In this document: piece by piece, positions 52,232-60,533 of the stretch | Layout: each line of letters starts with the position of its first letter | Position numbering within the stretch: position 1 is the first letter of the stretch | From: Paenibacillus silvestris | Lineage (GTDB): Bacteria > Bacillota > Bacilli > Paenibacillales > NBRC-103111 | Direction: 5' to 3' | DNA length: 64,000 nucleotides | Assembly (NCBI RefSeq): GCF_009882985.1 | Contig: NZ_WTUZ01000010.1 | Coordinates: forward strand, 868,352 to 932,351 | Notes under the pieces: generated by a model | What the model saw: the letters and a program-made list of their open reading frames with translations, nothing else | What the model was told of the DNA's origin: nothing | The model's database searches: none | Position numbers and translations under genes: made by a program

Positions 52232-53425
52232 TTACACGTTGGATGCTACTTCGGCTTCTGCCAGCTTTAACTGCCATTTTTCCCGGAATAAAGGAAGTGC
52301 GGCTTGACCGAATGTCTCGGCCTCCTCCAGATGAGGGTAACCAGACAGGATGAACGACGAGATACCGAGTTCGGCATATTCAATCAAACGATCCGCGACC
52401 TGGTCGGCTGTACCTACAATGAGGATGGCACCGCCGGAGCGAACCAGCGATAAACCGGTCCACAAATTGGGTCCTACAACGAATTGTTGGTCCTTCGAAA
52501 GCTCTCTTAAATCGTTCTGCCGCTGCTGATTCGTAGCATCTGTTTTGGCAAACGCCGCTTGCGCTTTCTCTATGGCTTCCGGCGATACCTTGGAGATACT
52601 CTCCCAAGCTGCTGCCCAAGCCTCTTCTTCCGTATCACGAACGAGCACCTGTGCTCTTAATCCATAACGAAGAGGACGATCGACACCTGTTTCTGCCTTA
52701 TACTCGGCCCGAACGGTTTCTATCTCATTGATCTGCTCACGGATCCAATCATGCGGCTCTCCCCACATGAGATAGGTGTCAGCAGTCTCAACCGCCAATC
52801 GCTTCGCAACCGGAGAACTTCCTCCTAGGTAAAAAGGTGGATGAGGCTTTTGAATCGTTAAAGGGGACGAAACGGGACGATTGAATTGATAGTACTTGCC
52901 TTGATAAAGTTTGTTCTCTTTAACCGCTTCACCCTTCGATGTATCCGCAAACTCGGAAGCCGCGAGGACTTCTGTTTGCGTCCAAGCCTGCTGCATAACC
53001 TCTACATACTCTTTAGCACGCTCGTATCTTTCATCATGGGCATGCGCTAATGGATCTCCTAGTTCCTCCAAATCCTGCACGGACGATCCGGTTACAACGT
53101 TAATCATGGCCCGTCCTCCGGAAAGCAAATCCAATGCGGCTCCCATACGTGCTGCCAGAACAGGGGCAACAAGTCCAGGACGTACCGCAACTAACGGGCG
53201 CAATGTAGTCGTATGACTCATCACGGCAGAGCCCACAACCCAAGCGTCCAAGCAAGCGCCGCCGGTTGGGATCAGGACAAATTCAAATCCAGATCGCTCT
53301 GCCGTTTGCGCAACATCGATTAAATAATCTAACGTAGCTTCTCGCTCCGGGGCTACTCCAACGTACTTGCCATCACCTGATGTCGGCAAAAACCAACCAA
53401 ATTCAATCTCTTTATGAAGTGTCAT
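52232..53425 (-). CDS. SsuD-like FMNH2-dependent monooxygenase
   Basis: The 397-residue LLM protein aligns along its length with alkanesulfonate monooxygenase: FGWFLPTSGDGKYVG, FVLIPTGGACLDAW (with the active-site Cys), ERYERAKEYVEVM, RYGLRAQVLVRDTEEEAW, NLWTGLSLVRSGGA and SGYPHLEEA. SsuD-type enzymes release sulfite from sulfonates using FMNH2 and oxygen. It is the first gene of an operon with a sugar-type ABC importer, not the usual ssuABC genes. A flavin reductase partner is not in the window. AGGAGAG precedes the ATG. Compared with E. coli SsuD as I remember it, two histidines (H11, H228) are Ser and Gln here. Confidence 0.85.
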   Translation of the reverse strand: MTLHKEIEFGWFLPTSGDGKYVGVAPEREATLDYLIDVAQTAERSGFEFVLIPTGGACLDAWVVGSAVMSHTTTLRPLVAVRPGLVAPVLAARMGAALDLLSGGRAMINVVTGSSVQDLEELGDPLAHAHDERYERAKEYVEVMQQAWTQTEVLAASEFADTSKGEAVKENKLYQGKYYQFNRPVSSPLTIQKPHPPFYLGGSSPVAKRLAVETADTYLMWGEPHDWIREQINEIETVRAEYKAETGVDRPLRYGLRAQVLVRDTEEEAWAAAWESISKVSPEAIEKAQAAFAKTDATNQQRQNDLRELSKDQQFVVGPNLWTGLSLVRSGGAILIVGTADQVADRLIEYAELGISSFILSGYPHLEEAETFGQAALPLFREKWQLKLAEAEVASNV

Positions 53426-53487
53426 CTCAGGCTCTCCTGTCGACTTGATGTTATTTGATATGTTGCTATTTCCAGTTGTCTGGTCAA

Positions 53488-53511
53488 TATCCTACAAAAA
53501 AGGTAGGAATA
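53488..53511. promoter_or_regulatory. Inverted repeat upstream of the SsuD-like gene
   Basis: TATCCTAC, seven bases (AAAAAAG), then GTAGGAATA form a nearly perfect palindrome with one bulged base. It lies 63 bases before the SsuD-like start. The ATTCCTA half resembles CymR-type cysteine-metabolism operators (for example GGAAT motifs) and might be a sulfur control site, or just a hairpin in the leader. Confidence 0.4.
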
Positions 53512-53673
53512 GAATGTATTAGTATCATAACAACGAACTACGGCATGGGTCAATGTCATTTCGCGTTATTTTTAACTTGTCAATTTGTGGGTTTTGATCT
53601 TATTATGGAGTTGGGGATCTGCTTCCTTCATGAATATAAGGTATGTTGGGCATGTGAAAAAGAGGTGTAGTCG

Positions 53674-54546
53674 ATGAGGAAAAACATGCGTGAAGATCAT
53701 CATGAATATCTGGAAATTTATTATTTTACACCTTCTGAATTTGAAAAAGCCGGCAATGTCTGGCCGATTCGTATTGGTCATAATATCGCAAAATCAAATT
53801 ATCATATCGGTCCTAGGACAACGCCCTATTATTATTTAATCTTCGTTTTGGATGGCCAAGGAACGTTTGTTCAGAACAATCAAACCTTTTCACTTGGCAA
53901 AGGAGATATATTTTGCTTATTTCCGCAGGTGACGCATGAATATGTGACGGTCGCGAGCAATCCGCTGCGGAAAATCTTCGTGGCTTTTGACGGGAAACAG
54001 TCGCTTCATCTGTTGGAACGCATAGGGCTGAGCCCCCACTCGCCTCATCTCTCAAGCGCAGGCACAGAGCAAGCCACCAGTCTGATGTGGAATTTCATAA
54101 GCGCAGTCAGCGAAGGTGAACGTCCGGCAACGGATTTAACGAGGCTTAATCATCTTTATCAAGTTTTCGATTCCTTGTCCGGCATGCACCGCCCCGCCGC
54201 TAATCATGAAAACCGCGCGCTTAGCTGGCTGCAAATGGGCCTTTCCTATATGCAAATCCATTACGCCGAGGGAATCACTGTACAGCGAGTATCAGAGCAT
54301 GTTGGCGTGGAAAGAACTCATTTCACCAAACAATTCGGACAAACCTACGGGGTTACACCGATGCAGTACCTTCAAAGCTTGAAAATGAATGAAGCCAAAC
54401 TTCTATTGGAGCAAACGGCCTATACCCTTTCAGAAATTGCGAATTCCGTTGGTTATCCTGATTTATTTAGCTTTTCTAAAGCGTTCAAGAAGCATATTGG
54501 GATGCCCCCAACCGTCTATAGGCAGCAAAATAGAAGCAATTCATGA
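53674..54546 (+). CDS. AraC-family regulator with cupin sensor domain
   Basis: The 290-residue protein has a cupin-like N-terminus (TTPYYYLIFVLDGQGTFV, GDIFCLFPQVTHEYV) and a C-terminal AraC domain (ITVQRVSEHVGVERTHFTKQF and LSEIANSVGYPDLFSFSKAF). It is divergent from the SsuD-like operon across 248 bases, so it is the probable activator of that operon. AGAGGTG precedes the ATG at 53674. Confidence 0.88.
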   Translation: MRKNMREDHHEYLEIYYFTPSEFEKAGNVWPIRIGHNIAKSNYHIGPRTTPYYYLIFVLDGQGTFVQNNQTFSLGKGDIFCLFPQVTHEYVTVASNPLRKIFVAFDGKQSLHLLERIGLSPHSPHLSSAGTEQATSLMWNFISAVSEGERPATDLTRLNHLYQVFDSLSGMHRPAANHENRALSWLQMGLSYMQIHYAEGITVQRVSEHVGVERTHFTKQFGQTYGVTPMQYLQSLKMNEAKLLLEQTAYTLSEIANSVGYPDLFSFSKAFKKHIGMPPTVYRQQNRSNS

Positions 54547-54658
54547 TATTTACATGAAATAAGCCAAGATTTGACAATATCTATCATTTTACACCTCTAC
54601 CAAAAATCCGCGTTTGATGATAGTTTAAGATATACATCAAAGCGAGGGAGAGATCAGA

Positions 54659-54853
54659 ATGAGAACCATTTATGAGAATTACCGAGGCTTTAAGATTAGT
54701 AAAGAAGAGAGCACTTATAATGCTATCTCTTCAGACCATGTTATTTTTAGCCGCTGGCAGTTGAGCCAGGTCCTGGATACGGTCGATCAATATGTGGATA
54801 TTACTGATCCCAACACATCAACGAATAGCGAGTTTGGTTTTCCGCAAAACTAA
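54659..54853 (+). CDS. Small protein of 64 residues, unknown family
   Basis: The product begins MRTIYENYRGFKISKEESTY and is predicted soluble and mixed alpha/beta. GGGAGAG precedes the ATG and a strong terminator follows 24 bases after the stop. I do not recognise the family. Its own start and stop signals support expression as a single gene. Confidence 0.65.
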   Translation: MRTIYENYRGFKISKEESTYNAISSDHVIFSRWQLSQVLDTVDQYVDITDPNTSTNSEFGFPQN

Positions 54854-54876
54854 ACTTAAACATAGCCTCACACCTA

Positions 54877-54915
54877 AGAACCCAGCGGTATCTGGATACC
54901 GCTGGGTTCTTTTTG
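54877..54915 (+). terminator. Terminator after the 64-residue ORF
   Basis: AGAACCCAGCGGTATC, a TGG loop and ATACCGCTGGGTTCT are followed by TTTT, a perfect stem of more than 14 pairs. Confidence 0.92.
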
Positions 54916-54966
54916 TGGTGAATTTCAGGTCATCTAGCGATAACTTTCGCTACATCTTTTCTCAGA

Positions 54967-55143
54967 GGAACTGGAGGCCTCTATTCTAGAGGAATTCGAG
55001 CTATGTCCTCCCGGAGCGGAACTACAGCTCCTTATTTCTCCTCCTTGGCACGTTTTCCACATGAAATTGGCCTAATAAAGGAACGCAGTTCCCATCATAG
55101 TCGGAAAGCCTGCCTTTTCTGGGAAATAGCAGCCTGTAGTTCC
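54967..55143. repeat. Four-unit intergenic element, family A (copy 3)
   Basis: Units at 54967-54987 and 55018-55038 begin GGAACT; inverted units at 55072-55092 and 55123-55143 end GCAGTTCC and GTAGTTCC. Spacing is 51, 54, 51, identical to the copies at 2951 and 43836, although the unit sequences have diverged in the middle. It lies between the convergent 64-residue ORF and the YesM-type kinase. The rest of the 351-base gap (54854-55204) holds only the terminator. Confidence 0.85.
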
Positions 55144-55204
55144 CTCGACGCAAAGTGGTTGGAGATTGCACGGTTGGACGATTGCATCACCTGCAACCCA
55201 AGAC

Positions 55205-56989
55205 TCACGCCGGAGGCTGCTTCCATTCGTTCTCATCAAGGATCGCCGGAATCTCAATCCAGGCGCGCACGCCTTGATCTTCTCTACGGCTGTAATGCAA
55301 GCCGTAGCTGCTGCCAAAATGCAGCTGTATCCGCTTCTGAACATTAATAATGCCGAACCCGCGATTGTTTTCTTTGCCTTTTAGAATAGCATTTAGCATC
55401 TCGATATCCGCCTGCCGGTAACCGTTATCCTCTACGCTGATAAGAATGAGACCCTTGCGCACTCGCACACTGATCCACAACTCCCCGTCTTGACTCATAT
55501 GTTTAATGCCATGCAGAATGGCATTCTCAATGATTGGCTGCAGGATGACCTTCGGCACGAGGTACTTTTTGGCCTCCTCCTCAATGTCCCAATGCACCTG
55601 GAAAGCGTACTCGTAGCGGAATAATTGCAAGCGGACGTAAGCCTCCGCGTGATTCATTTCCTCCATAACTGGAATCAGCAGCTTTCCTTTGCTCAGCCCG
55701 ATCCGCATGATAAGCGATAAATCCTTAATCATTTCGGCTGACTCCGTAGCACCTTCCATAAAAGTATGCCAATAGACAGACTCCAACGTGTTATACAGAA
55801 GATGCGGATTAATTTGCGTATGAAGAATCGAGAGTTCGATCTCCTTATGCTTTAATTCCAGCTCGTATTGATCATAAATCGTCTGATTCAAACGGTCGGT
55901 CATCCGAATGAAATGGTTGCTGAGCAGCACGATCTCATTTTTACTCTCCGAATGCATGGAAATCGCCAGCGGTCTGCCTGGATGATACGAATTGGTAATT
56001 CGAGCGAGCCTCGAAATCGGCTTCAAGATGGATTGAATAAAATACATGCTCGCCAAAAATAAAATGAAAAAATAAATAAACATAATCCAATCCACGAGGC
56101 GCTGCACACTGATATGATCGATAATAATGGATTGAACGGGCACCCTCATGAGCAGTTTCGTGTTTGTAGCCTCACTTGTATGGAGCACATGCATATACTC
56201 CACACCAGCTTCCTTCAGCTTATAAACACCCTCTACTTTATCTGCTGCAGCAGCCACACTGGAGCCGATTTGGAATTTCTCCGTGTTGCTTGCGAGCACT
56301 GTGTTTTCTTGGTCAAGCAGCATGACTTGGCCATCCGCATACTTATCAAACGGCGAGAAATCCTGCTGCAAAGGCGACTCAATACCTGACACAAGCAAGT
56401 AACCGATGACAGTCTCGCCATTATAGATACTGTTGAGCTGCCGCAAATAAGCAACGGTTTTCACGTTATTCGGATTATAGCCGAACTTGTCAATAACGCG
56501 AAGAACCCCTTTTCCCTTCGCTTGACTGACCGATTTGTACCAAGAGAGCGCATTCAAATCCGTTGCATAAAAGATCCCGTTGTTCAAAATATCCGAATTC
56601 GGCACGAACGAATATTGCTTATCCGTGTCCGAAAAGAACATGGAATAGCGAATCGCATTCGTTGAATAATTGCTCAAATATTTATCAAGCGTCTTGAAGA
56701 TCTCAAACCGCTCATATTCCGATGAGGATGGAATGCTTGCGAGCTGTTGAATCTCCTGGGAAATCATAATTTTCTCCGTCTTTTCCTCAAAATCGCTGCT
56801 TTCCCTATCCAGCGTCAAGTGGCTTCCCCGCACTAATTGCAGCAGGGCATTGCCCACTTGTTCTTCTGTAATGGACTCCAGCTTTTTGGCGACAACCAGA
56901 TCCAAGACCAATATCGGGATGACGACGAATAAGATGAGCAGGACGATCAGCTTTTTCATCAGATTCATATTACGCAGCATTGTTCGCAT
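55205..56989 (-). CDS. YesM-type membrane sensor histidine kinase
   Basis: The 594-residue kinase has a first span at about 13-34, an extracellular region to about 298, a second span at 300-320, and a HAMP-like linker. His396 lies in LHTQINPHLLYNTLESVYW, and a GHKL domain follows (ISVEDNGYRQADIEML). The N-box NGY replaces the more usual DNGxG. The ATG at 56989 has AAAGGGA upstream; a GTG 21 codons earlier has no site. It is downstream of an ABC importer and its terminator, while the matching response regulator lies on the other side of the importer. Confidence 0.88.
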   Translation of the reverse strand: MRTMLRNMNLMKKLIVLLILFVVIPILVLDLVVAKKLESITEEQVGNALLQLVRGSHLTLDRESSDFEEKTEKIMISQEIQQLASIPSSSEYERFEIFKTLDKYLSNYSTNAIRYSMFFSDTDKQYSFVPNSDILNNGIFYATDLNALSWYKSVSQAKGKGVLRVIDKFGYNPNNVKTVAYLRQLNSIYNGETVIGYLLVSGIESPLQQDFSPFDKYADGQVMLLDQENTVLASNTEKFQIGSSVAAAADKVEGVYKLKEAGVEYMHVLHTSEATNTKLLMRVPVQSIIIDHISVQRLVDWIMFIYFFILFLASMYFIQSILKPISRLARITNSYHPGRPLAISMHSESKNEIVLLSNHFIRMTDRLNQTIYDQYELELKHKEIELSILHTQINPHLLYNTLESVYWHTFMEGATESAEMIKDLSLIMRIGLSKGKLLIPVMEEMNHAEAYVRLQLFRYEYAFQVHWDIEEEAKKYLVPKVILQPIIENAILHGIKHMSQDGELWISVRVRKGLILISVEDNGYRQADIEMLNAILKGKENNRGFGIINVQKRIQLHFGSSYGLHYSRREDQGVRAWIEIPAILDENEWKQPPA

Positions 56990-57089
56990 ACTGATTCCCT
57001 TTCCTTTCCAGCTATTCATCAGGGTCATTCGCCCGATATCCCTTGCTTTCACCTAGTTTCGCGATCGCGGAGACTTTCTCCTTTAAGCA

Positions 57090-57126
57090 AAAGAAAACGC
57101 CACCAGAAATCGTTCTGATGGACGTT
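57090..57126 (-). terminator. Terminator of the fourth ABC importer operon
   Basis: On the minus strand ACG(T)CCATCAGAA, a CGAT loop and TTCTGGTGGCGT are followed by TTTCTTTT. The stem has one bulged base and one G-T pair. It follows the MalG-type permease stop within 7 bases. Confidence 0.75.
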
Positions 57127-57132
57127 ATTCGC

Positions 57133-58014
57133 TTATCCTTTTACACTGGAAACCGAAATGCCGCGAATGATAAATTTTTGAAAAACGAGGAAAAACACCA
57201 CCGGCGGCAGCATCGCCATCGTCAATACCGCAAAGCGAACACTCCACGGGATAACCGATGTCGAGTATACGACATATAGATAAATCCCAGTAGCGAGTGG
57301 ATACATCCCTCTCTCCGTCATCACGAGACTAGGCCAGTAGAAATCGTTCCACGTTGCCGAAAAGGATAGCATCAACAGCGTACCGATAATCGGTGTAGAA
57401 AGCGGAACAGCAATCCGGATGAAAGAGCTGAATTCGCTTGCGCCATCTATCCTCGCAGCTTCGAGAATCTCTTTGTGAATGCCGTCAAAGAAGTTTTTGA
57501 GCAGCAGCATGAAATACGCGTTAGCCGCTGCCGGCAGCCAGAAAGCCCAGTAGGTATTCAACATACCGAGGCTTTTCAGATTGAGCAAGTTAGGTACAAC
57601 GTACGTGGCCGGCGGAATGAGGAGCGTAGAAAAGAAAAACAGCGTTACCCATCGTTTAAAAGGAACTTTTAAATGAGACAGTGCATACGCCGCTAATCCG
57701 ATCAACAGCAGGGAAACAATGACGTTGCCGACATAGATGATCACGGTATTTTTGAGGAATGTCAGCAGAGGCAGATCAAATCCGGTGAAAGCGTCCTTAT
57801 AGTTCGTCCAGACCCAACTCTTCGGGAGGAAGGTTGGAGGGAAAGCGAAAAATTCCTCCCGCGTTTTCAATGAACCAAAAAACGTGTTGAAAAACGGGTA
57901 CAACATCGTTACACCCATCACAAGCAGCAGCACCACCATGAGGGCGTAGCCCGTGCGTACCGTGCCTTTTTTCATATCAAATCTAGAAATAATGCCGCGT
58001 TCTTCTGGCTTCAT
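57133..58014 (-). CDS. Carbohydrate ABC transporter permease, MalG type
   Basis: This 293-residue protein has about six spans, an EAA loop (IHKEILEAARIDGASEFSSFIR) and a C-terminus ending ISVSSVKG. It overlaps the upstream permease by four bases (ATGA). It belongs to the importer whose binding protein is at 58989. Confidence 0.9.
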   Translation of the reverse strand: MKPEERGIISRFDMKKGTVRTGYALMVVLLLVMGVTMLYPFFNTFFGSLKTREEFFAFPPTFLPKSWVWTNYKDAFTGFDLPLLTFLKNTVIIYVGNVIVSLLLIGLAAYALSHLKVPFKRWVTLFFFSTLLIPPATYVVPNLLNLKSLGMLNTYWAFWLPAAANAYFMLLLKNFFDGIHKEILEAARIDGASEFSSFIRIAVPLSTPIIGTLLMLSFSATWNDFYWPSLVMTERGMYPLATGIYLYVVYSTSVIPWSVRFAVLTMAMLPPVVFFLVFQKFIIRGISVSSVKG

Positions 58015-58922
58015 GCCTTCTCACCTCTACGCTGCAGCAGATTGTATAATACGGACAACAGGATTAAGACAAAAAACATGAAGCTGCCCATCGCGCTTGC
58101 TTTGCCAAAATCAAGATCACGGAATGCCGTATGATTAAGCCATAGCAGGTACGTTAATGTAGCATTGTTCGGCCCGCCATCGGTCATGGATAACTGCGCC
58201 TGGAAGCCCTGCGACGTTGTAATCACCTGCAGAAGCAGCAGAAGCAGCATCAAAGTGCGGATACTTGGCAATGTGATGTAGCGAATTCGCTGCCACACGC
58301 TGGCCCCGTCGATCTCCGCCGCTTCATAAATGTCCCTTGGGATTCCTACGATAGCAGCGATATAGATGAGCGTAGCCGCCCCAAAGCTTTGCCACGTTTC
58401 AAGCAATACAATGGAACCCATGGCGAGCTTAGGGCTGAAGAATTGCAGCTGAGGGATACCTAATGTTTGTAAAAAGGAGTTGATCGGACCTACTGCATCA
58501 TAGAACCACTGCCACATGCCGTATAGGACGATAGCGGGAATCGCACTTGGCAGGTATCCAATAATGCGCGCTCCCCCTTGGAACCACTTCAATTCCGAAA
58601 CAGCGATAGCAATTAGCGGAGGAACCCAGAAGCCAATCAAGATACCAAGCGCCATATAAAACAAGGTATTTTTGACAGATATCAGCAATAGCTCATCCTG
58701 AAAAATACTTAGATAATTTGCAAGGCCAATAAAATGATTGCCGTCCACAAAATCAATCGTGTAGAAGCTATAGAAAATACCTTTGATAATCGGGACCCAC
58801 AAGAAAATAATAAATAGCACAATTTCCGGGATGATGAAGAGCGTTCCCCACAAATACCAATTGATCTTCCTCTTGATCGTGCTTGCTGCTGCGACAGGCT
58901 GTACACTTAACTCTGCATCCAT
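58011..58922 (-). CDS. Carbohydrate ABC transporter permease, MalF type
   Basis: The 303-residue protein has a first span (LWGTLFIIPEIVLFIIFLWV) and an EAA loop IPRDIYEAAEIDGASVWQRIRY. The ATG at 58922 follows AAGGAG by eight bases; a GTG three codons upstream is an alternative. It partners the MalG-type permease through the ATGA overlap. Confidence 0.9.
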   Translation of the reverse strand: MDAELSVQPVAAASTIKRKINWYLWGTLFIIPEIVLFIIFLWVPIIKGIFYSFYTIDFVDGNHFIGLANYLSIFQDELLLISVKNTLFYMALGILIGFWVPPLIAIAVSELKWFQGGARIIGYLPSAIPAIVLYGMWQWFYDAVGPINSFLQTLGIPQLQFFSPKLAMGSIVLLETWQSFGAATLIYIAAIVGIPRDIYEAAEIDGASVWQRIRYITLPSIRTLMLLLLLLQVITTSQGFQAQLSMTDGGPNNATLTYLLWLNHTAFRDLDFGKASAMGSFMFFVLILLSVLYNLLQRRGEKA

Positions 58923-58988
58923 CTCCAACACTCCTTATGAAATCGGACCTAAACCGCAAAGGCAGCTTAGATCCGACTGTTCCGGTCG

Positions 58989-60422
58989 CTATTCGACTTT
59001 CACTTTATCAAATACTTCTGATTGCACTTTGTTCGACGCATCTGCCAGAGCCTTTTTCAAATCTAGCTCTTTGGTTGTGAACACTTTTTGGATCACATTG
59101 GCCATCTCTGTGTAATACTTTTGAGCTTCGTACTGGGCTTCCGGCTTGCCGTCCCAGAGGCTGAGCAGCTGCGGATCGTATTTGAAGACGTTGTCATATT
59201 TCGCTAACAAGTCCGTGTACTTTTTACCGAAATCGGAGGAATCTTTCCAGTAGTTAATTGGCTGTGGAATATACACGCGGTTTTTCGTTTTACGGTCCTC
59301 AATTTCTTTTTTCGTGGAGTTTAAGAAATCGTCCGTAAAGTACTCATCTGTAATCCATTTGAAAGCTACAGCCTGCTGATCTTTGTCGCTCTTCGGATTG
59401 ATTACGCGGTAGTTGCCGCCGAGAACGCCTGTATGCTTGCCGCCTTTGGTCAATGCTGGCATCGGATACACGACCATGTCTTCTTTGGAAATGCCGCCTT
59501 CATTAATCGCAGCGTCCGCAGCATTGCCGCTTCCGCACATCACCATCGCACCGCGTCCTTGCGAGAATGCGCTCAGTGCATCGCCGTAGCCGAGTGCCCA
59601 GTTTTGCGGAATCAAGTTCTCATCTTTCAGCTTTTTATAAAATTCAAGCGCTTTCAAACCCGCGTCTGAATTGAAAATGCCTACGACTTTGCCGCCATCA
59701 AGCTTCTGTACATCCCCGCCTGCGGCATAGAGGAAATTCGTCCAGTTCCAACCCGCTTCCGGACCTTTCCCCATGGGGATAAAACCTGCGATACCTTTGG
59801 CTGGGTCGTTGATTTTTCTCGCAGCTGCGAGCAGGTCATCCCACGTCCAATCCATTGGCGGCAGTTCGACGCCTTTCTCTTTAAACAGCTTTTTATTTAG
59901 CGTAATCGTCATCACGTATCCATCGATCGGAACGCCATACGTTTTTCCATTCACAACGAACGGTTTGGAGAGGAGATCATTCATGTCTTTCGCATGTTCC
60001 CAGGCATTCATGGAGTCGGAAATGTCCGCTACCCACTTCTTGTCAACGAGCACTTTACCTTCCGTCGCATAGGTTGTGTATTCGGTCGGAGCACTGTTCG
60101 AAGCCATTTTGATTCCGATTTCAAGCGGATTGTACTGCCAGTCGTCTTTCTTAAATTCAACATTGGGATTCTTCGCTTTAAAGCGGGCGATCCGTTGATC
60201 CAGTTGATCATTTTTCTCCTTCTGGTCCGGCTTGAAGCCTTGGGCGGTGATGGTCACCTTTTTGGCGGCAGGCGCTGCCGTAGAGGCGCTCGTTGACCCT
60301 GTTGCGGCCGGACTAGCCGGGCTAGCACTTGGCGTGCTCGTTGTTGCTGATGGTGCGCCACATCCTGCCAGTAGGACAGTCAGTGCAATTGCACTGATTG
60401 CGGATGTCTTTTTACCTCTCAT
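58989..60422 (-). CDS. Family 1 sugar-binding lipoprotein
   Basis: The 477-residue protein has a lipoprotein signal with lipobox VLLAGC (Cys21), an Ala/Ser/Pro linker and a family 1 solute-binding domain (ITAQGFKPDQKEKNDQLDQR, VDKKWVADISDSMNAWEH). The ATG at 60422 follows AAAGGGG; eight codons upstream are open but weak. It is 66 bases upstream of its permeases and about 110 bases downstream of a YesN-type gene. The substrate is unknown; the neighbourhood is pectin-rich. Confidence 0.9.
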   Translation of the reverse strand: MRGKKTSAISAIALTVLLAGCGAPSATTSTPSASPASPAATGSTSASTAAPAAKKVTITAQGFKPDQKEKNDQLDQRIARFKAKNPNVEFKKDDWQYNPLEIGIKMASNSAPTEYTTYATEGKVLVDKKWVADISDSMNAWEHAKDMNDLLSKPFVVNGKTYGVPIDGYVMTITLNKKLFKEKGVELPPMDWTWDDLLAAARKINDPAKGIAGFIPMGKGPEAGWNWTNFLYAAGGDVQKLDGGKVVGIFNSDAGLKALEFYKKLKDENLIPQNWALGYGDALSAFSQGRGAMVMCGSGNAADAAINEGGISKEDMVVYPMPALTKGGKHTGVLGGNYRVINPKSDKDQQAVAFKWITDEYFTDDFLNSTKKEIEDRKTKNRVYIPQPINYWKDSSDFGKKYTDLLAKYDNVFKYDPQLLSLWDGKPEAQYEAQKYYTEMANVIQKVFTTKELDLKKALADASNKVQSEVFDKVKVE

Positions 60423-60533
60423 CGTTGGTTCCCCTTTCAACATCATGTTAGTTACGTTTGCTGCTACAATTCCGATTATAAGGGGTCCCCGGCAGCCTAG
60501 CGATGTGCCTTGTTACGCTTATCATGTCGCATA

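Noticed and set aside
57053..57132. A riboswitch-like fold between the permease and kinase genes
   Set aside because: The structure is fully explained as a Rho-independent terminator.
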